From contig NZ_MOAL01000003.1 of NCBI RefSeq assembly GCF_003731765.1, positions 558,001 to 622,000 on the forward strand: a stretch of 64,000 nucleotides of DNA. The letters are read 5' to 3'. Each line of letters starts with the position of its first letter. Positions within the stretch are counted from its first letter, which is position 1. Origin of the DNA: Pseudomonas chlororaphis. Its GTDB lineage: Bacteria; Pseudomonadota; Gammaproteobacteria; Pseudomonadales; Pseudomonadaceae. Shown one piece after another: positions 37,386 through 46,057 of the stretch. Position numbers and translations under genes: made by a program. Below the pieces are notes generated by a model. That model was not told the DNA's origin and searched no databases. It saw only the letters and a program-made list of their open reading frames with translations.

Positions 37386-38054
37386 TTACAGGCTGGGCAC
37401 CAGCAGGAAGCCTGCGTAGTAAGCGCAGTGCCCGGGGTAGCCGGGGCGTGCGTCGCAGGGTTTAAGGCACCCTTGGGTGCCATTGGGAAAACGCGCGGCC
37501 ACCGACATTGCGAAACCGTAGGTGGGCGTGGTCACGGCAAAGCTGTTTTCGCACACAGCCTTGGTGCTGTAAGTGAAGGTCATGGATTCTCGCCGTCCGT
37601 TCTGGGCGAAGGCCACCTCGAAGCTGTTGAGGCTTTTCCAGCCCGACAGGGGCAGCACCACAAAGCGATAGCGGGTGCTGTCGAGCTTCTGCCCCATGAC
37701 CCGCAGCGAGTTGGTGGCCGAGTCGGTTTTCGGCGAAGGGTAGGGCAAGGCCAACAGCGCCCGAGGGTCGCCGAGCACGCCGAGCTCGAAGCCGATGCCT
37801 TTCTGGTAGAACGGGATCTCGATGTTCGGGTAGCCGTCGATTTTCACGTATCGGCTGGACGCGTAAGGCCCTGAAGTCTCGGGCTTGTAGTCCGGCGCCT
37901 GGGCAAAGGTGACCTCGAGTTCCAGCACCGCATCGGCGGCCTTGGCGTCTTCGCTGCGAATATCGCTGGGGCGCTCGCTGCCATGGCTGGCGCAACCGGC
38001 CAGCAGGGCGACGGTGGTGAGTTGCAGCAGGCGTTGCCATAGAGAAGTCGGCAT
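37386..38054 (-). CDS. Predicted lipoprotein, unknown function
   Basis: This 222-residue protein has a lipoprotein signal (MPTSLWQRLLQLTTVALLAGC, lipobox LLAGC with Cys21), so it is predicted to be membrane-anchored in the periplasm. The mature part is beta-rich and has a cysteine-rich C terminus (GCLKPCDARPGYPGHCAYYAG). It begins just after the stop of the secreted protein gene; a GTG one codon upstream is also possible. Position in the type VI island suggests an envelope immunity role, which is inference. Confidence 0.72.
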   Translation of the reverse strand: MPTSLWQRLLQLTTVALLAGCASHGSERPSDIRSEDAKAADAVLELEVTFAQAPDYKPETSGPYASSRYVKIDGYPNIEIPFYQKGIGFELGVLGDPRALLALPYPSPKTDSATNSLRVMGQKLDSTRYRFVVLPLSGWKSLNSFEVAFAQNGRRESMTFTYSTKAVCENSFAVTTPTYGFAMSVAARFPNGTQGCLKPCDARPGYPGHCAYYAGFLLVPSL

Positions 38055-38057
38055 CAC

Positions 38058-38966
38058 TCAATGCTCCGTCTTGAGAGGGCTGGAGGTCAGGCCCAGGCCC
38101 TTGAGTTGCCAGGAACCTTGCACCTGCTGCCAGGTAAAATGCTCGCCGACCCATTCCACCTGCAGGGCATGGTGCAGGCGGTTCTGGTCGATGCGCCGGC
38201 CTTCGTCCAGGGCTTTGCGAGCGCGGGCGCCGGCTTCCTCGAACAGTGGCCAGAGTTGCTTGCCATTCAGCTCCTTGCTGATCGGCAACTGGGCGTAGAC
38301 CCCGCGTTCCTCCGAGCTGAGCAGCAACCCTTCCTTGGCCAGGAACGCCGCGCTGCGGTTGTCCGGCGCGACAGAGACCAGCATCGCGTAGTGGGAAAAG
38401 CCCCAGCCGGGCAGCCGCTCGTCGTACCACAGGACTTGCCCGGTCGAGGGTACGAAGGCACGTGCGCCTTCGGGAAACAGCAGCAGGTCCTGGCGCCCGG
38501 GTTGCGCCTGGCCCCAATCGGGTTCGGCACGGCTTTTGACCGGGCTGAGGATGCGCGCCAGGGGCGTGTCGTTCTGCACCGCGATCACCACCGTGCCGAC
38601 GCCCATCCACTCGATGGTGGTCGCCAGCAGCACCGGCTGGCCGTTCCGGGTCGCGCCCGTGGGCCGGACATCGGTGATTTGCCAGGCATTCAGTGGTCGG
38701 TAGGGCCGGCCCTTGTAGGTGATTTCCAGGGTGCTGATGGACGACTTGCCGCGAAAGACATGGAAGTCGCCAAACTGCTCGCTGTAGCCGCTGAGGTAGT
38801 CGAGCTTGGCGTTGTGTGGCACACGTGTCGCTTCCGCCGCCACCAGCGGTTGCGCCACGAACATGGCCAGCGCCAGGCAACATCCGCGAGCGTTGCAGGC
38901 ACGCCATAGGCGTTGCAGAAGTTTGGAGGCTGCGTCCGTGCCGAGACTTCGATGAAGAGTCTGCAT
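38058..38966 (-). CDS. Secreted hypothetical protein
   Basis: This 302-residue protein has an N-terminal hydrophobic export segment (GCCLALAMFVAQPLVAA, about residues 28-44) and no transmembrane helix after it. The mature chain is beta-rich (FHVFRGKSSISTLEITYKGRPYRPLNAWQITDV) with no known domain. It lies 127 bases downstream of the lipase effector gene and directly before the lipoprotein gene. It could be a periplasmic partner of that lipoprotein. Function is unknown. Confidence 0.68.
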   Translation of the reverse strand: MQTLHRSLGTDAASKLLQRLWRACNARGCCLALAMFVAQPLVAAEATRVPHNAKLDYLSGYSEQFGDFHVFRGKSSISTLEITYKGRPYRPLNAWQITDVRPTGATRNGQPVLLATTIEWMGVGTVVIAVQNDTPLARILSPVKSRAEPDWGQAQPGRQDLLLFPEGARAFVPSTGQVLWYDERLPGWGFSHYAMLVSVAPDNRSAAFLAKEGLLLSSEERGVYAQLPISKELNGKQLWPLFEEAGARARKALDEGRRIDQNRLHHALQVEWVGEHFTWQQVQGSWQLKGLGLTSSPLKTEH

Positions 38967-39093
38967 GCGATCCCTGTCGATTCATCTGAATGAAGCACCT
39001 GATGATGCCTCGCCGGCCAGTCTAAGGGACTTGATAATGGCTGGCACGGTAAAAGTAATCGGAGTCGTCCCAGGGGGAGCCCGCAGCCCTGGC

Positions 39094-41421
39094 CTACGTG
39101 TACGAGTCGATATCCAGCTCCCGGGGCGCCCCGATGACATAACCCCCGATCAACTCAGCGATCGCCTGATCAGGGTCGTCAGCGGGCGGTGGAATCATCG
39201 CCAGTTGCTCCAGCGCGGTGTTTTCCGGGTGCGCTCTCCAGCGTGGCAAGCCCTCTGCCAGCAAGGTCGGCTGACCGGCGAAAGTGCCGTATACATCGCG
39301 CTCGCTGACCCTGGTAGCGCTCAACTCAAGCAGGCGTTGACGGGTTGTATGCAGACGGTCGATTTCCTGAGTAATCCGTTGCCTTGCCATGACCCGCTCG
39401 TGAGCGTTGAGATAGGCATCGGGCCGCGCCGCCTGGCTTCGACCCAAGTCGCGCAGCTGTTGAGTGATGCGAGTCAATGCCCGATCGACCCAGTCGAATT
39501 CACGCTCGGTCACCAGGTTACGTGTGAACTCCTGTGACTCCTGCCAACGGCGCAGGGTGGCCCAACAGTTGGGGATGTAGCTATCGATCATCTTGTGATC
39601 AACGTTGTCCACCAGTTGCCGAAGCAGCGAGCCGCGCACCGGCAAACCGTCGATCTCCTGCAGCACCCTGGCACAGCCCTGATCGAGGATGGTGCTACAG
39701 CCTGGCGCCCAGAGCATCGCCGACCTGTGCCCTGTGCCAAAGTCCACCGGCTGAAAGTGCTGCAACTGGCCATGGTGGGCATAGGGTTCGCCGGTAAAGT
39801 TGATCAGGCCTGAAATAAACAACGTCAAGCCAACCGGCGCATCCAGCACCAGAACCGAGCCTCGCGCTGCGAGTTGCTTGGGCTTGGAGGTGCTCATCCA
39901 GGTTGCCGGCACGCTCGGCACCGGGTCGTGGTGATTGACTATGCGGTGGTGTAGCAGTGCCTTGGCACCTTTGACAAAATCGGTATCGCCGGCCCTTGGG
40001 CTGCCGTAGGTGTAGAGCAGGATGTCATAAGTGAAACCTGTCCTGCGCCGAAGTATTTCGGAGAGTATGAGCGCCACTGCGCCACCTAGGCTGTGTCCTG
40101 TAATGACGAGTTTTTGTCCGCTGTAGAATTTATCCAAATAGTCGGTAACAAAGCTCCTAAGTGCTTTGGCTGCGCCATAAAAGCCGTTATGCACCTTGCC
40201 GTCGCCCTCCTCGAAAGGTACTTGCTCAGCGTCCATGTCGCGGAATACATCGGGCATTTCGGCCGTGCCACGCACGGCAAGCAAAATCAGCTCATCGTGA
40301 TGGGTGATATAGGCCTGGGTATCGGTGCCGCCTTCATCCAGACGGTCATCAAAAAAGTGAATCCTCTCCGGATGTTCCTGCGCATTTCCCAAGCTCGGAT
40401 GATTGACCTGCGGGTACAGCTCCGGGTCGAACGGGATAATTTCCAGGCGCCTCGAGTAGGGCACGTCCTCATACAGCGGGTAATAGGCCTTGCCCCCAGA
40501 CTGCGCCGCATCCACCTGCCACAGTTCGTCAAAGGCTGGCAGCACTGCGCCAAACCAGTTGCCGCTGCTGGGCTGCACGGGAAACCCCACGCGGGCGCTT
40601 TCCACCGGTTGCGTGCGAGGTGCCTGGTCAAAGTTGCTGTAACTCAGGGTCGTCAGCACCGCCAGTTGGTAGAGGTTAAGTGCGCAAAACTTGGCATCGG
40701 TCGACAGCATTGGCCGCAAGGCCCGCAATGGCCTGACCTCCAGCACGTGATGGCGGTTGGGCAGCAGAGCAATGCCCGCCACCCTTGATGGCGGAGAGAT
40801 AAAGTCCTGGTCAACCAGCGTCCGATCGGTCGTGATCCCGTCCGGTGGCGCTCCACCGTCGAGGTAGCCCGTAGGCTTGATCTTCGAGCCCTTGGGCTGG
40901 GGCGGCAGTCGAAACAGTGAGTACACATGTTGGTTGGGTGGGAAATGCCGTTCGACCATCAGCGGCAAATGGGCGTCGTGCTCCACCAGTTCACTGACCT
41001 CAACCTGATAGAAACTAGCAGCCCTGTCCTGTGCCGGGTTGCTCCGCGTGCGGGCACCGCTGTTGTTGAAGAAACGGGTGCTTTCGGCGCGGACTTGCAG
41101 TTCGGTGATGGGGAGTGGGTAATACTTCCTTTCTTTTAAGCGCACATATGTTTTATTGGGTCCTGCGTAAGGTTGATTCAGAGTGAGCAGAAGCGGCCCG
41201 CAATAGTGATCTTCTACCCGCCCCACACCATCGATATCTAGCCGGCCTGTATGGGTCACGTTTTCATAGTCGGTCGCTTCATACATCAGTCCGGCATAAG
41301 TTTTACCGTCACCGAACTCGTCCACCAACTGAAAGCTAGTGGCTTGACCGCGTAAGGGGCAGGTGTAAACACGACCTTCCATGGAGGGACTGTCACCCTG
41401 CGGTAGCGATTTAGTATTCAT
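39094..41421 (-). CDS. Class 3 lipase, predicted type VI secretion phospholipase effector
   Basis: This 775-residue protein has no signal peptide. Its alpha/beta-hydrolase core carries the nucleophile elbow GHSLGGA with Ser444. The expected acid is Asp499 in VNHHDPVPSVP and the base His549 in YAHHG, giving a full lipase triad. The first 350 residues are unassigned and the last 200 are helical. The ATG at 41421 overlaps the stop of the lipoprotein gene. Following vgrG and a DUF4123 adaptor, it fits a Tle-type effector that attacks phospholipids of rival cells. Its GC content is visibly lower than in the flanking genes, suggesting acquisition. Confidence 0.88.
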   Translation of the reverse strand: MNTKSLPQGDSPSMEGRVYTCPLRGQATSFQLVDEFGDGKTYAGLMYEATDYENVTHTGRLDIDGVGRVEDHYCGPLLLTLNQPYAGPNKTYVRLKERKYYPLPITELQVRAESTRFFNNSGARTRSNPAQDRAASFYQVEVSELVEHDAHLPLMVERHFPPNQHVYSLFRLPPQPKGSKIKPTGYLDGGAPPDGITTDRTLVDQDFISPPSRVAGIALLPNRHHVLEVRPLRALRPMLSTDAKFCALNLYQLAVLTTLSYSNFDQAPRTQPVESARVGFPVQPSSGNWFGAVLPAFDELWQVDAAQSGGKAYYPLYEDVPYSRRLEIIPFDPELYPQVNHPSLGNAQEHPERIHFFDDRLDEGGTDTQAYITHHDELILLAVRGTAEMPDVFRDMDAEQVPFEEGDGKVHNGFYGAAKALRSFVTDYLDKFYSGQKLVITGHSLGGAVALILSEILRRRTGFTYDILLYTYGSPRAGDTDFVKGAKALLHHRIVNHHDPVPSVPATWMSTSKPKQLAARGSVLVLDAPVGLTLFISGLINFTGEPYAHHGQLQHFQPVDFGTGHRSAMLWAPGCSTILDQGCARVLQEIDGLPVRGSLLRQLVDNVDHKMIDSYIPNCWATLRRWQESQEFTRNLVTEREFDWVDRALTRITQQLRDLGRSQAARPDAYLNAHERVMARQRITQEIDRLHTTRQRLLELSATRVSERDVYGTFAGQPTLLAEGLPRWRAHPENTALEQLAMIPPPADDPDQAIAELIGGYVIGAPRELDIDSYT

Positions 41422-42212
41422 GGGTTTACTTCCTTGTTTTCGGTACACCCCGGATAAATGTCGCAAGTACGGCCGTCAGGCATTCTGAACGTGCTGAAAT
41501 CCTTGTAATTGCCAAAGCAAAAAGCATCTTGGTCTTCAAAGCGCTCACCCAAGCAGCGCTTCCAGCCACCAAGTACCTTGACCCAGGTATCGCCCATATA
41601 GGGTTCCTCCTCAGCCGCTAACTTGATTTTCAAGTGCACGGTTTTTCCCGGTAGTTGGTCCAGGGTGTAGGCCGCAAATGGATGGCCTAAGGTCGGGTTG
41701 CCCTGTGCATCGGTGTTTGTACAGGTCAGGATTTTTACAATTCGCCGTAAACCGCCTGATGTCCGAAACAGCAACTGGCAACGCCCCGACACTTGGCTTT
41801 CACCGACAGCGTTGAATGTGCCTTTATCTCGGTCATCCAAGTGGTCACTCACATGGACCTTTCCAAAGTCTCGGGCAACGTCTCCCCAATCCTTGCCATA
41901 CGTAGCGTTGATATAAAACTCGACGGACTGCAGTGCCAACCGACAACCACTCACTGTTCTGTGCAGCACTATTTTGGAGTCGCGTTGGTACTCTTTCTGC
42001 CACGTTCTGTTGATACCCATCCGTGTGTTTTTGCCGCCAGGTACGCTGCAGGTTTCACCTTGGGCCGGTACATAGATGGCGGTGGCTTCGTAAGTGAAGT
42101 CCGGCGGCAAGTCCGCACTCAAGGTAAAACTGTCGGACGTGCCCATGGCCGAACAGCCTGTTGCCAAAGCCAGGTAGCCGATGAACAGCCAGCGTTGAAT
42201 AAAGCTGTTCAT
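41418..42212 (-). CDS. Lipoprotein, predicted immunity protein to the lipase effector
   Basis: This 264-residue protein starts MNSFIQRWLFIGYLALATGC with a lipobox (LATGC, Cys20), predicting a periplasmic lipoprotein. The mature region has several cysteines that could form disulfides and ends CDIYPGCTENKEVNP. It lies between the DUF4123 adaptor and the lipase with four-base overlaps on both sides. Periplasmic lipoproteins encoded beside type VI phospholipases are typical immunity proteins (Tli). No named domain is recognised. Local GC is low. Confidence 0.75.
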   Translation of the reverse strand: MNSFIQRWLFIGYLALATGCSAMGTSDSFTLSADLPPDFTYEATAIYVPAQGETCSVPGGKNTRMGINRTWQKEYQRDSKIVLHRTVSGCRLALQSVEFYINATYGKDWGDVARDFGKVHVSDHLDDRDKGTFNAVGESQVSGRCQLLFRTSGGLRRIVKILTCTNTDAQGNPTLGHPFAAYTLDQLPGKTVHLKIKLAAEEEPYMGDTWVKVLGGWKRCLGERFEDQDAFCFGNYKDFSTFRMPDGRTCDIYPGCTENKEVNP

Positions 42213-43057
42213 AAGGGGCCGCTCCCCTGCCAATACAGGGCTTCCTGGCGGACACGTTCAATGTGTTGCTCAGGGGTTTCGCCAGGTCGGGGCAGCCAGA
42301 ATGTCGGCAGTGTGTAATCCGCGGCTCGCAGGCTTTGGGTCAGAAGGAAATAGAGGGCATCAGGTGCCTGCCAATTCCAGGTTGTGGCCAGGTCGAGCTG
42401 GGTGCGCAGCCAGGTGTCGATGTCTTGGTGTTCGGCAAGCGCCGCTAGCAGGTCTGTGTGCTCGCGCATGAGGTAACGCCTGATGTTGTCGAACTGCACG
42501 GCGGTGTAGGTGGCTTGCGGCGTGGGGATGTTCAGCCACTGCGGCGCAGGCGGCACCGGGTGCGTGCCCGGGGCCGGGTTGTCGTGGACGTTCCATTGTT
42601 CGGCCTGCCAGTAGCACACACTGGCGATGGGCCCCAGGTAGCCTGGATGGTGTTCGGCCGGCATATGGGCCAAGGCCCGTCCCAGCACACGGTTGTCATG
42701 AAAGCGGTAAAGGTGTTGATGGGGTGGCTCGCCGACCACCAATCGGTTGCGCCAATGTTGGGTCAGAGCATCAAGTTCGGTGGCTGGGGCGCTGGCCAAC
42801 CATCCCCAATCGGCTTCAGGCGCCTTGAGCAGGGCTGCGAGCAAGTGAGGGGCTGCCCGATCAAGTTGAAACAGATAAGGCCCTGCACTGGCCAGTGAAT
42901 GGGCTGGGGTACTGCGATACACCGCGCGGTAGCGCTCGTGGCCCACCTCGGCGATCAGGGCATCGCGGGCGTCAAGCGCCCCATCGGAGTCCAGCACCAG
43001 GTAAAGGCCGCGCCCTAGCCGGACTTGTTCATATAGCCATTGCTCCACGCTTTTCAT
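42209..43057 (-). CDS. DUF4123 protein, type VI effector adaptor/chaperone
   Basis: This 282-residue cytoplasmic protein has the DUF4123 pattern: LYLVLDSDGALDARDALIAEVGHERYRAVYRSTPAHSLASAGPYLFQL at the N terminus and a HLYRFHDNRVLGRALAHMPAEHHPGYLGPIASVCYW segment in the middle. DUF4123 proteins (Tap-1/TEC) load a specific effector onto its VgrG. It overlaps vgrG and the lipoprotein gene by ATGA on each side, so it probably serves the lipase. Confidence 0.9.
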   Translation of the reverse strand: MKSVEQWLYEQVRLGRGLYLVLDSDGALDARDALIAEVGHERYRAVYRSTPAHSLASAGPYLFQLDRAAPHLLAALLKAPEADWGWLASAPATELDALTQHWRNRLVVGEPPHQHLYRFHDNRVLGRALAHMPAEHHPGYLGPIASVCYWQAEQWNVHDNPAPGTHPVPPAPQWLNIPTPQATYTAVQFDNIRRYLMREHTDLLAALAEHQDIDTWLRTQLDLATTWNWQAPDALYFLLTQSLRAADYTLPTFWLPRPGETPEQHIERVRQEALYWQGSGPL

Positions 43058-45123
43058 GCACGTTCTCCGAGGTCACACAGACCGTTGCGGCAGGCCTCAC
43101 ACAGCGGGCAGAAATCCATGGCCTGTTGCTTGCTCGCACTCATGATGGACAGTGGGTTGTCGATGATTGCCTGGGGGGCGCCGGCCAGCGCTTCCAGGGC
43201 TTGCTGCGGCGCGACGCCGGCCATCGGCGCACCGCCAAGCACCACCGGCACGCTGCTGAAAATTCCGCCCGGGTTGATGACCAGGTGCTGGCCACCGGCC
43301 TTGAGGGTCAGGCTCGTGCCGGCATCAATCACCACATGTGCGGCGGTGAGCCGAGCCTGGGGGCCGGCCTGTAGCACCAGGGTGCCGTCGACATGGGTAC
43401 TGGCGTTGCCATCGATGGACAGCCATTCATGGCCGGCAATCACGGTGTTGCGCACGCCTTGGGTGGTGTGGGTTTCGTTGCCCTGGATCAGGCTGAAGCT
43501 ATGGCCGTCGACCTGTTCGTGGCGGTCGTTGCCGATCAGGCTGTGGCTGTCCTGGGTGATCTGTTCGCGGCGCGAATGGCCGATGGTGGTGGTGCTGTCG
43601 TTGAGGATCAGATGTTCAAGATCCCGTTGTGCCCGCAGGAAGATTTTTTCCTGCCCGGCTCGGTCTTCGAGCATCAGCTCGTTGTAGCCGCCACTGTTGG
43701 GTGTGCTGTGGCTGCGCAGAACGGTTTTACTGTGGTTTTCCGGCAGGGTGTACGGCACAGGGGTGGCGGTGTTGGCCACGCACCCGGTGATCAATGGCTG
43801 GTCGGGGTCGCCTTCCAGGTAGGTCACCACCACTTCCATGCCGATGCGGGGAATGCTCACGGCACCAAAATTGTCCCCGGCCCAGCTGGATGACACCCGC
43901 AACCAGCAACTGCTTTTATCGCTGTTGAGTTCCGTGCGGTCCCAGGGCAGCTCGACCCGGACCCGGCCCAGGGCATCGCAAAAAATCTCCTCGCCCGGCG
44001 GCCCAGTCACCCGTGCGGTCTGGCTCACCAGCACCGGTCGGCGCGGGGGCAGCGGCGGGCGGAACAACACGTCCCAGGGAATGGCGCTGAAGTGGTTGTG
44101 GTAGCCCTGGGTAAAACCGTCAGGGGCGCTGGTATCGAGGGCTTCTTCGAGGACCTGGGGCTGCTTGCCGTGGTGATGAACACTGAGCAGCAGCCACAGG
44201 TCATTGCATGTGTTGCGCGGGTGATCGCTCAAGGTGAAGAAGTGGCCGCTGCGCAGGGTCGGCTGGTCGCTCTCGCCTTCGGCCAACTGATAGTCGACAC
44301 GATGACTTTCCAGGGCTCGCTGGACCTGCTGTTGACCGCGCGCCTCGGTGGGCAGCGGCAGTGGGTAGCGATAGTCCTCAAGCGCTGGCCCCGATACGAC
44401 GCTGTGGGTTCTTTCCAGCAGCCGATTGGGCCGCTGCACGTCATAGTCGCGGCGGGTGACGGCTTGGGGGCGGGTGCTGAACCGCTGGGCGAAACGCTTG
44501 ACGGTCGGGCCGTCGGCGACCTGCCCGCTGCCAGGTTGGTAAGGCGTTGTGTCGAGTGTCGGGAAGGCGGTCTGATTGTCGCTAAACACCAGTAGATGAT
44601 TGTCCGCCGAGTGCTGGTGGTGCCAGGCGATGCCTTCTTCGGCGCACAGGCGCTGGATGAATTCGAAATCGCTTTCGGCGTATTGGGTGCAGTACTCGCG
44701 CTCAGGGGCGCCGGGCACATGAAAGGCAAACACATCTGGCTGGATGCCGTGGCCCTGAAGCACATGGGCCACGATCTGCGGCACGCTCTGATGTTGGAAA
44801 ATTCGCTGGTTGTGGCTGAACTGCAGGTAGTGCAGCACCGGCACCAGCCGCAGGTGATAGTGGCTCAGGCGCCTGCCAGGCGCCCCGGCGGCAATGTCTT
44901 CGATCCTCCCGTGCAGGCCTTCGCCCTTGGGGCCAAAACGAAGAAATGCCGGTTGACGCAGCAAGGGCTCCAGGTCGATATTCGGGTTTTCGCTGACCAG
45001 TTCGATATGGATGGCGTACAGGCTGCTGAGGGCTTCGATACCGTCAAAGGCCAGCACCTTGAAGTCGTGGCGAATTGAGGGAATCAGCAGGTCGAAATAG
45101 GCGGAGCCAGCCGGCGCGAACAT
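43054..45123 (-). CDS. vgrG: Type VI secretion tip protein VgrG
   Basis: This 689-residue protein has the gp27-like N-terminal region (about 1-370, including GIAWHHQHSADNHLLVFSD), the gp5 OB-fold (LGRVRVELPWDRTELNSDKSSCWLRVSSSWAGDNFGAVSIPRIGMEVVV) and a beta-helix needle with GNETHTTQGVRNTVIAGHEWLSIDGN-type repeats. The last 30 residues end in a Cys-rich tail, CPLCEACRNGLC, with four cysteines. There is no fused toxin domain and no core T6SS gene nearby, so it is an orphan tip gene with its own cargo operon. Confidence 0.96.
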   Translation of the reverse strand: MFAPAGSAYFDLLIPSIRHDFKVLAFDGIEALSSLYAIHIELVSENPNIDLEPLLRQPAFLRFGPKGEGLHGRIEDIAAGAPGRRLSHYHLRLVPVLHYLQFSHNQRIFQHQSVPQIVAHVLQGHGIQPDVFAFHVPGAPEREYCTQYAESDFEFIQRLCAEEGIAWHHQHSADNHLLVFSDNQTAFPTLDTTPYQPGSGQVADGPTVKRFAQRFSTRPQAVTRRDYDVQRPNRLLERTHSVVSGPALEDYRYPLPLPTEARGQQQVQRALESHRVDYQLAEGESDQPTLRSGHFFTLSDHPRNTCNDLWLLLSVHHHGKQPQVLEEALDTSAPDGFTQGYHNHFSAIPWDVLFRPPLPPRRPVLVSQTARVTGPPGEEIFCDALGRVRVELPWDRTELNSDKSSCWLRVSSSWAGDNFGAVSIPRIGMEVVVTYLEGDPDQPLITGCVANTATPVPYTLPENHSKTVLRSHSTPNSGGYNELMLEDRAGQEKIFLRAQRDLEHLILNDSTTTIGHSRREQITQDSHSLIGNDRHEQVDGHSFSLIQGNETHTTQGVRNTVIAGHEWLSIDGNASTHVDGTLVLQAGPQARLTAAHVVIDAGTSLTLKAGGQHLVINPGGIFSSVPVVLGGAPMAGVAPQQALEALAGAPQAIIDNPLSIMSASKQQAMDFCPLCEACRNGLCDLGERA

Positions 45124-45355
45124 ACGCTAGTCCTTCAGCGGTGAAGATCGACAAAGGCGTTCGGGACGGCGCCGATGCCAAGGAAGAATGAGGGGGTCAT
45201 GCTAGGGAGGAGGGCAGAGCACCGGCTACAGGGGGATTCTGAAAGTCCCGCGGAAAGGTCGCTAATGCTGCAGTAAGAGACGAGGGGGCGCCCTCGCCGT
45301 TAGACGGGGGGCTGAGAGGGGCAGGTGCCCTGGCTGGTACCAGGGCGCTGGCGGA
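45124..45355. other. Intergenic region upstream of vgrG
   Basis: This 232-bp gap lies between marC and vgrG, both on the minus strand. A hairpin after marC is described separately. GAGGG/CCCTC (45281-45294 region) is a second short hairpin. I saw no clear promoter motif and no convincing small gene. Confidence 0.6.
45327..45346 (-). terminator. Hairpin after marC
   Basis: GCCCTGG (45327-45333) pairs with CCAGGGC (45340-45346) around a six-base loop, ten bases past the marC stop. No T-run follows. Confidence 0.45.
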
Positions 45356-45952
45356 TTAAGGCACCAAGTACCCGCGCACCCCGGTAAAGATGATCTGCGC
45401 GGCCAGGGCGCAGACGAACAGGCCCATCAGGCGGCTGACGATTTGCAGGCCTTGTTCGCCAAGGATGCGTTCGATGCGGTTGGACAGGTAGAGCACCACG
45501 CCGACGGTGAAGCTGGCCAGGGCGATGCTGATGATGGCCATCAGTTTGTCGTCCCAGTGCGGCTGGCTGACGCCCATGACCAGCAAGGCGCCGATGGTAC
45601 CGGGGCCGACGGTCAGGGGAATGGTCAGCGGCACGATGGTCACGTCTTGCTGCACATTGTCGGTCTGCACCGCCGATTTGCCTTGGGCCATGCCCAGGGC
45701 GGAGATAAACAGCACGCTGCCGGCACCGATGCGGAAGGCATCCACGGTGATGCCGAAAACGCTGAAAATCACTCGGCCGAACAGGTACAGCAGCACGCTG
45801 GACACCAGGGTCGCCAGGGCAACTTTCCAGGCCAGGCGTCGGCGCTCCTTGCTGGAGTAACCGCGGGTCAGGCTGATAAAACACGACAGGACGAAGAAGG
45901 GGCTGTAGAGCACCAACATCTTCAGGTAAACGCTGAACAACACGTGGAGCAT
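45356..45952 (-). CDS. MarC family membrane protein
   Basis: This 198-residue inner-membrane protein has six hydrophobic segments and the MarC/NAAT signature: SPFFVLSCFISLTRGYSSKERRR at the N terminus and TIVPLTIPLTVGPGTIGALLVMG in the middle. MarC proteins were once linked to drug resistance, but their role is uncertain. It is monocistronic on the minus strand, and its GC content matches the core genome. Confidence 0.9.
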   Translation of the reverse strand: MLHVLFSVYLKMLVLYSPFFVLSCFISLTRGYSSKERRRLAWKVALATLVSSVLLYLFGRVIFSVFGITVDAFRIGAGSVLFISALGMAQGKSAVQTDNVQQDVTIVPLTIPLTVGPGTIGALLVMGVSQPHWDDKLMAIISIALASFTVGVVLYLSNRIERILGEQGLQIVSRLMGLFVCALAAQIIFTGVRGYLVP

Positions 45953-46057
45953 GGTGGGAGCTCACAGCGAGGAAAGGGCGAGCGGGAGTTTAACAGGCGC
46001 CGGGCATGCTGTCGGCTCGGCCGGTACGAGGCTCGCTTCGGCGTTGGGCCTGGCGCT

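Noticed and set aside
37462..38985. Open frame of 507 codons on the minus strand overlapping the lipoprotein and secreted protein genes
   Set aside because: It is Arg/Gly/Pro-rich and out of frame with two genes that have signal sequences and proper junctions.
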